This document shows, piece after piece, positions 5,599 through 5,713 of a stretch of DNA of 5,713 nucleotides. Within the stretch, counting starts at the first letter, position 1; each line of letters starts with the position of its first letter. The position numbers were made by a program, and so were the translations under genes. Under the pieces are notes generated by a model. It had not been told where the DNA came from and ran no database searches. It was given only the letters and a program-made list of their open reading frames with translations. The DNA is from Acidobacteriaceae bacterium (GTDB lineage Bacteria; Acidobacteriota; Terriglobia; Terriglobales; Acidobacteriaceae): the NCBI GenBank assembly GCA_003133425.1, contig PKXI01000438.1, positions 1 to 5,713 on the forward strand, read 5' to 3'.

Positions 5599-5713
5599 GT
5601 GAAACCCTCCAGCACCGCGCTAACCGCTATTCTAAGAACTGGCGTCTGGACCGAGGCGCCGCGTGAACCACCCCGTCCCATGGACCTCTACGAGAAAATC
5701 CGCACACTCCCCA
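5599..5713 (+). CDS. 5' end of an unidentified gene, cut by window edge
   Basis: A plus-strand frame is open from just after the stop codon at 5581 to the window end. Possible starts are GTG at 5599, which would give a proline-rich leader containing EAPREPPRP, and ATG at 5680, which gives MDLYEKIRTLP. Neither has a clear Shine-Dalgarno sequence. Codons after the ATG have mostly C or G in third position (eight of eleven), like the other genes, which favours real coding. It would be divergent from the OmpA-lipoprotein gene. Too few residues are visible to name a family, and no function is proposed. Confidence 0.4.
   Translation, partial: MKPSSTALTAILRTGVWTEAPREPPRPMDLYEKIRTLP

Overview
The window is a GC-rich stretch of bacterial housekeeping DNA. 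It holds four recognisable genes and the 5' edge of a fifth. I see no mobile element, CRISPR array, rRNA or tRNA gene. The GC-rich coding style, a lipid-anchored OmpA-domain protein (which implies an outer membrane) and the lysine-tailed UvrA point to a Gram-negative-type, soil-like lineage. My best guess is Acidobacteriota, but this comes from general resemblance and not from a search.

Left part, plus strand: the window opens inside uvrA, the damage-recognition ATPase of nucleotide excision repair. About 105 N-terminal residues are off the left edge, judged against E. coli UvrA. Five bases after the uvrA stop, an apparent TTG codon starts a CPBP-family (Rce1-like) intramembrane protease with a long, proline-rich N-terminal tail. 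After a gap of about 130 bp comes pyrE, orotate phosphoribosyltransferase. It lacks a Shine-Dalgarno site, and a TACAAT box sits so close to its ATG that the mRNA may be leaderless. A perfect 7-8-7 dyad touches that box.

Middle: pyrE (plus) and an OmpA-domain lipoprotein gene (minus) converge on a short spacer with a perfect 14-bp hairpin. The T-rich tail of the hairpin lies on the minus strand, so it is chiefly the terminator of the lipoprotein gene.

Right part: the lipoprotein has a lipobox, an alanine-heptad coiled coil and a peptidoglycan-binding OmpA domain, so it probably tethers the outer membrane to the cell wall. Its roughly 240-bp upstream region is non-coding apart from a doubtful 22-codon ORF. 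It carries two small hairpins just before a good ribosome binding site. A divergent plus-strand reading frame begins in the last 115 bp and runs off the window.

The genes do not form one pathway. They cover DNA repair, membrane proteolysis, pyrimidine synthesis and the cell envelope. I found no convincing new system. The most useful leads are the pyrE promoter/dyad arrangement, the start of the protease, and the architecture of the OmpA lipoprotein.
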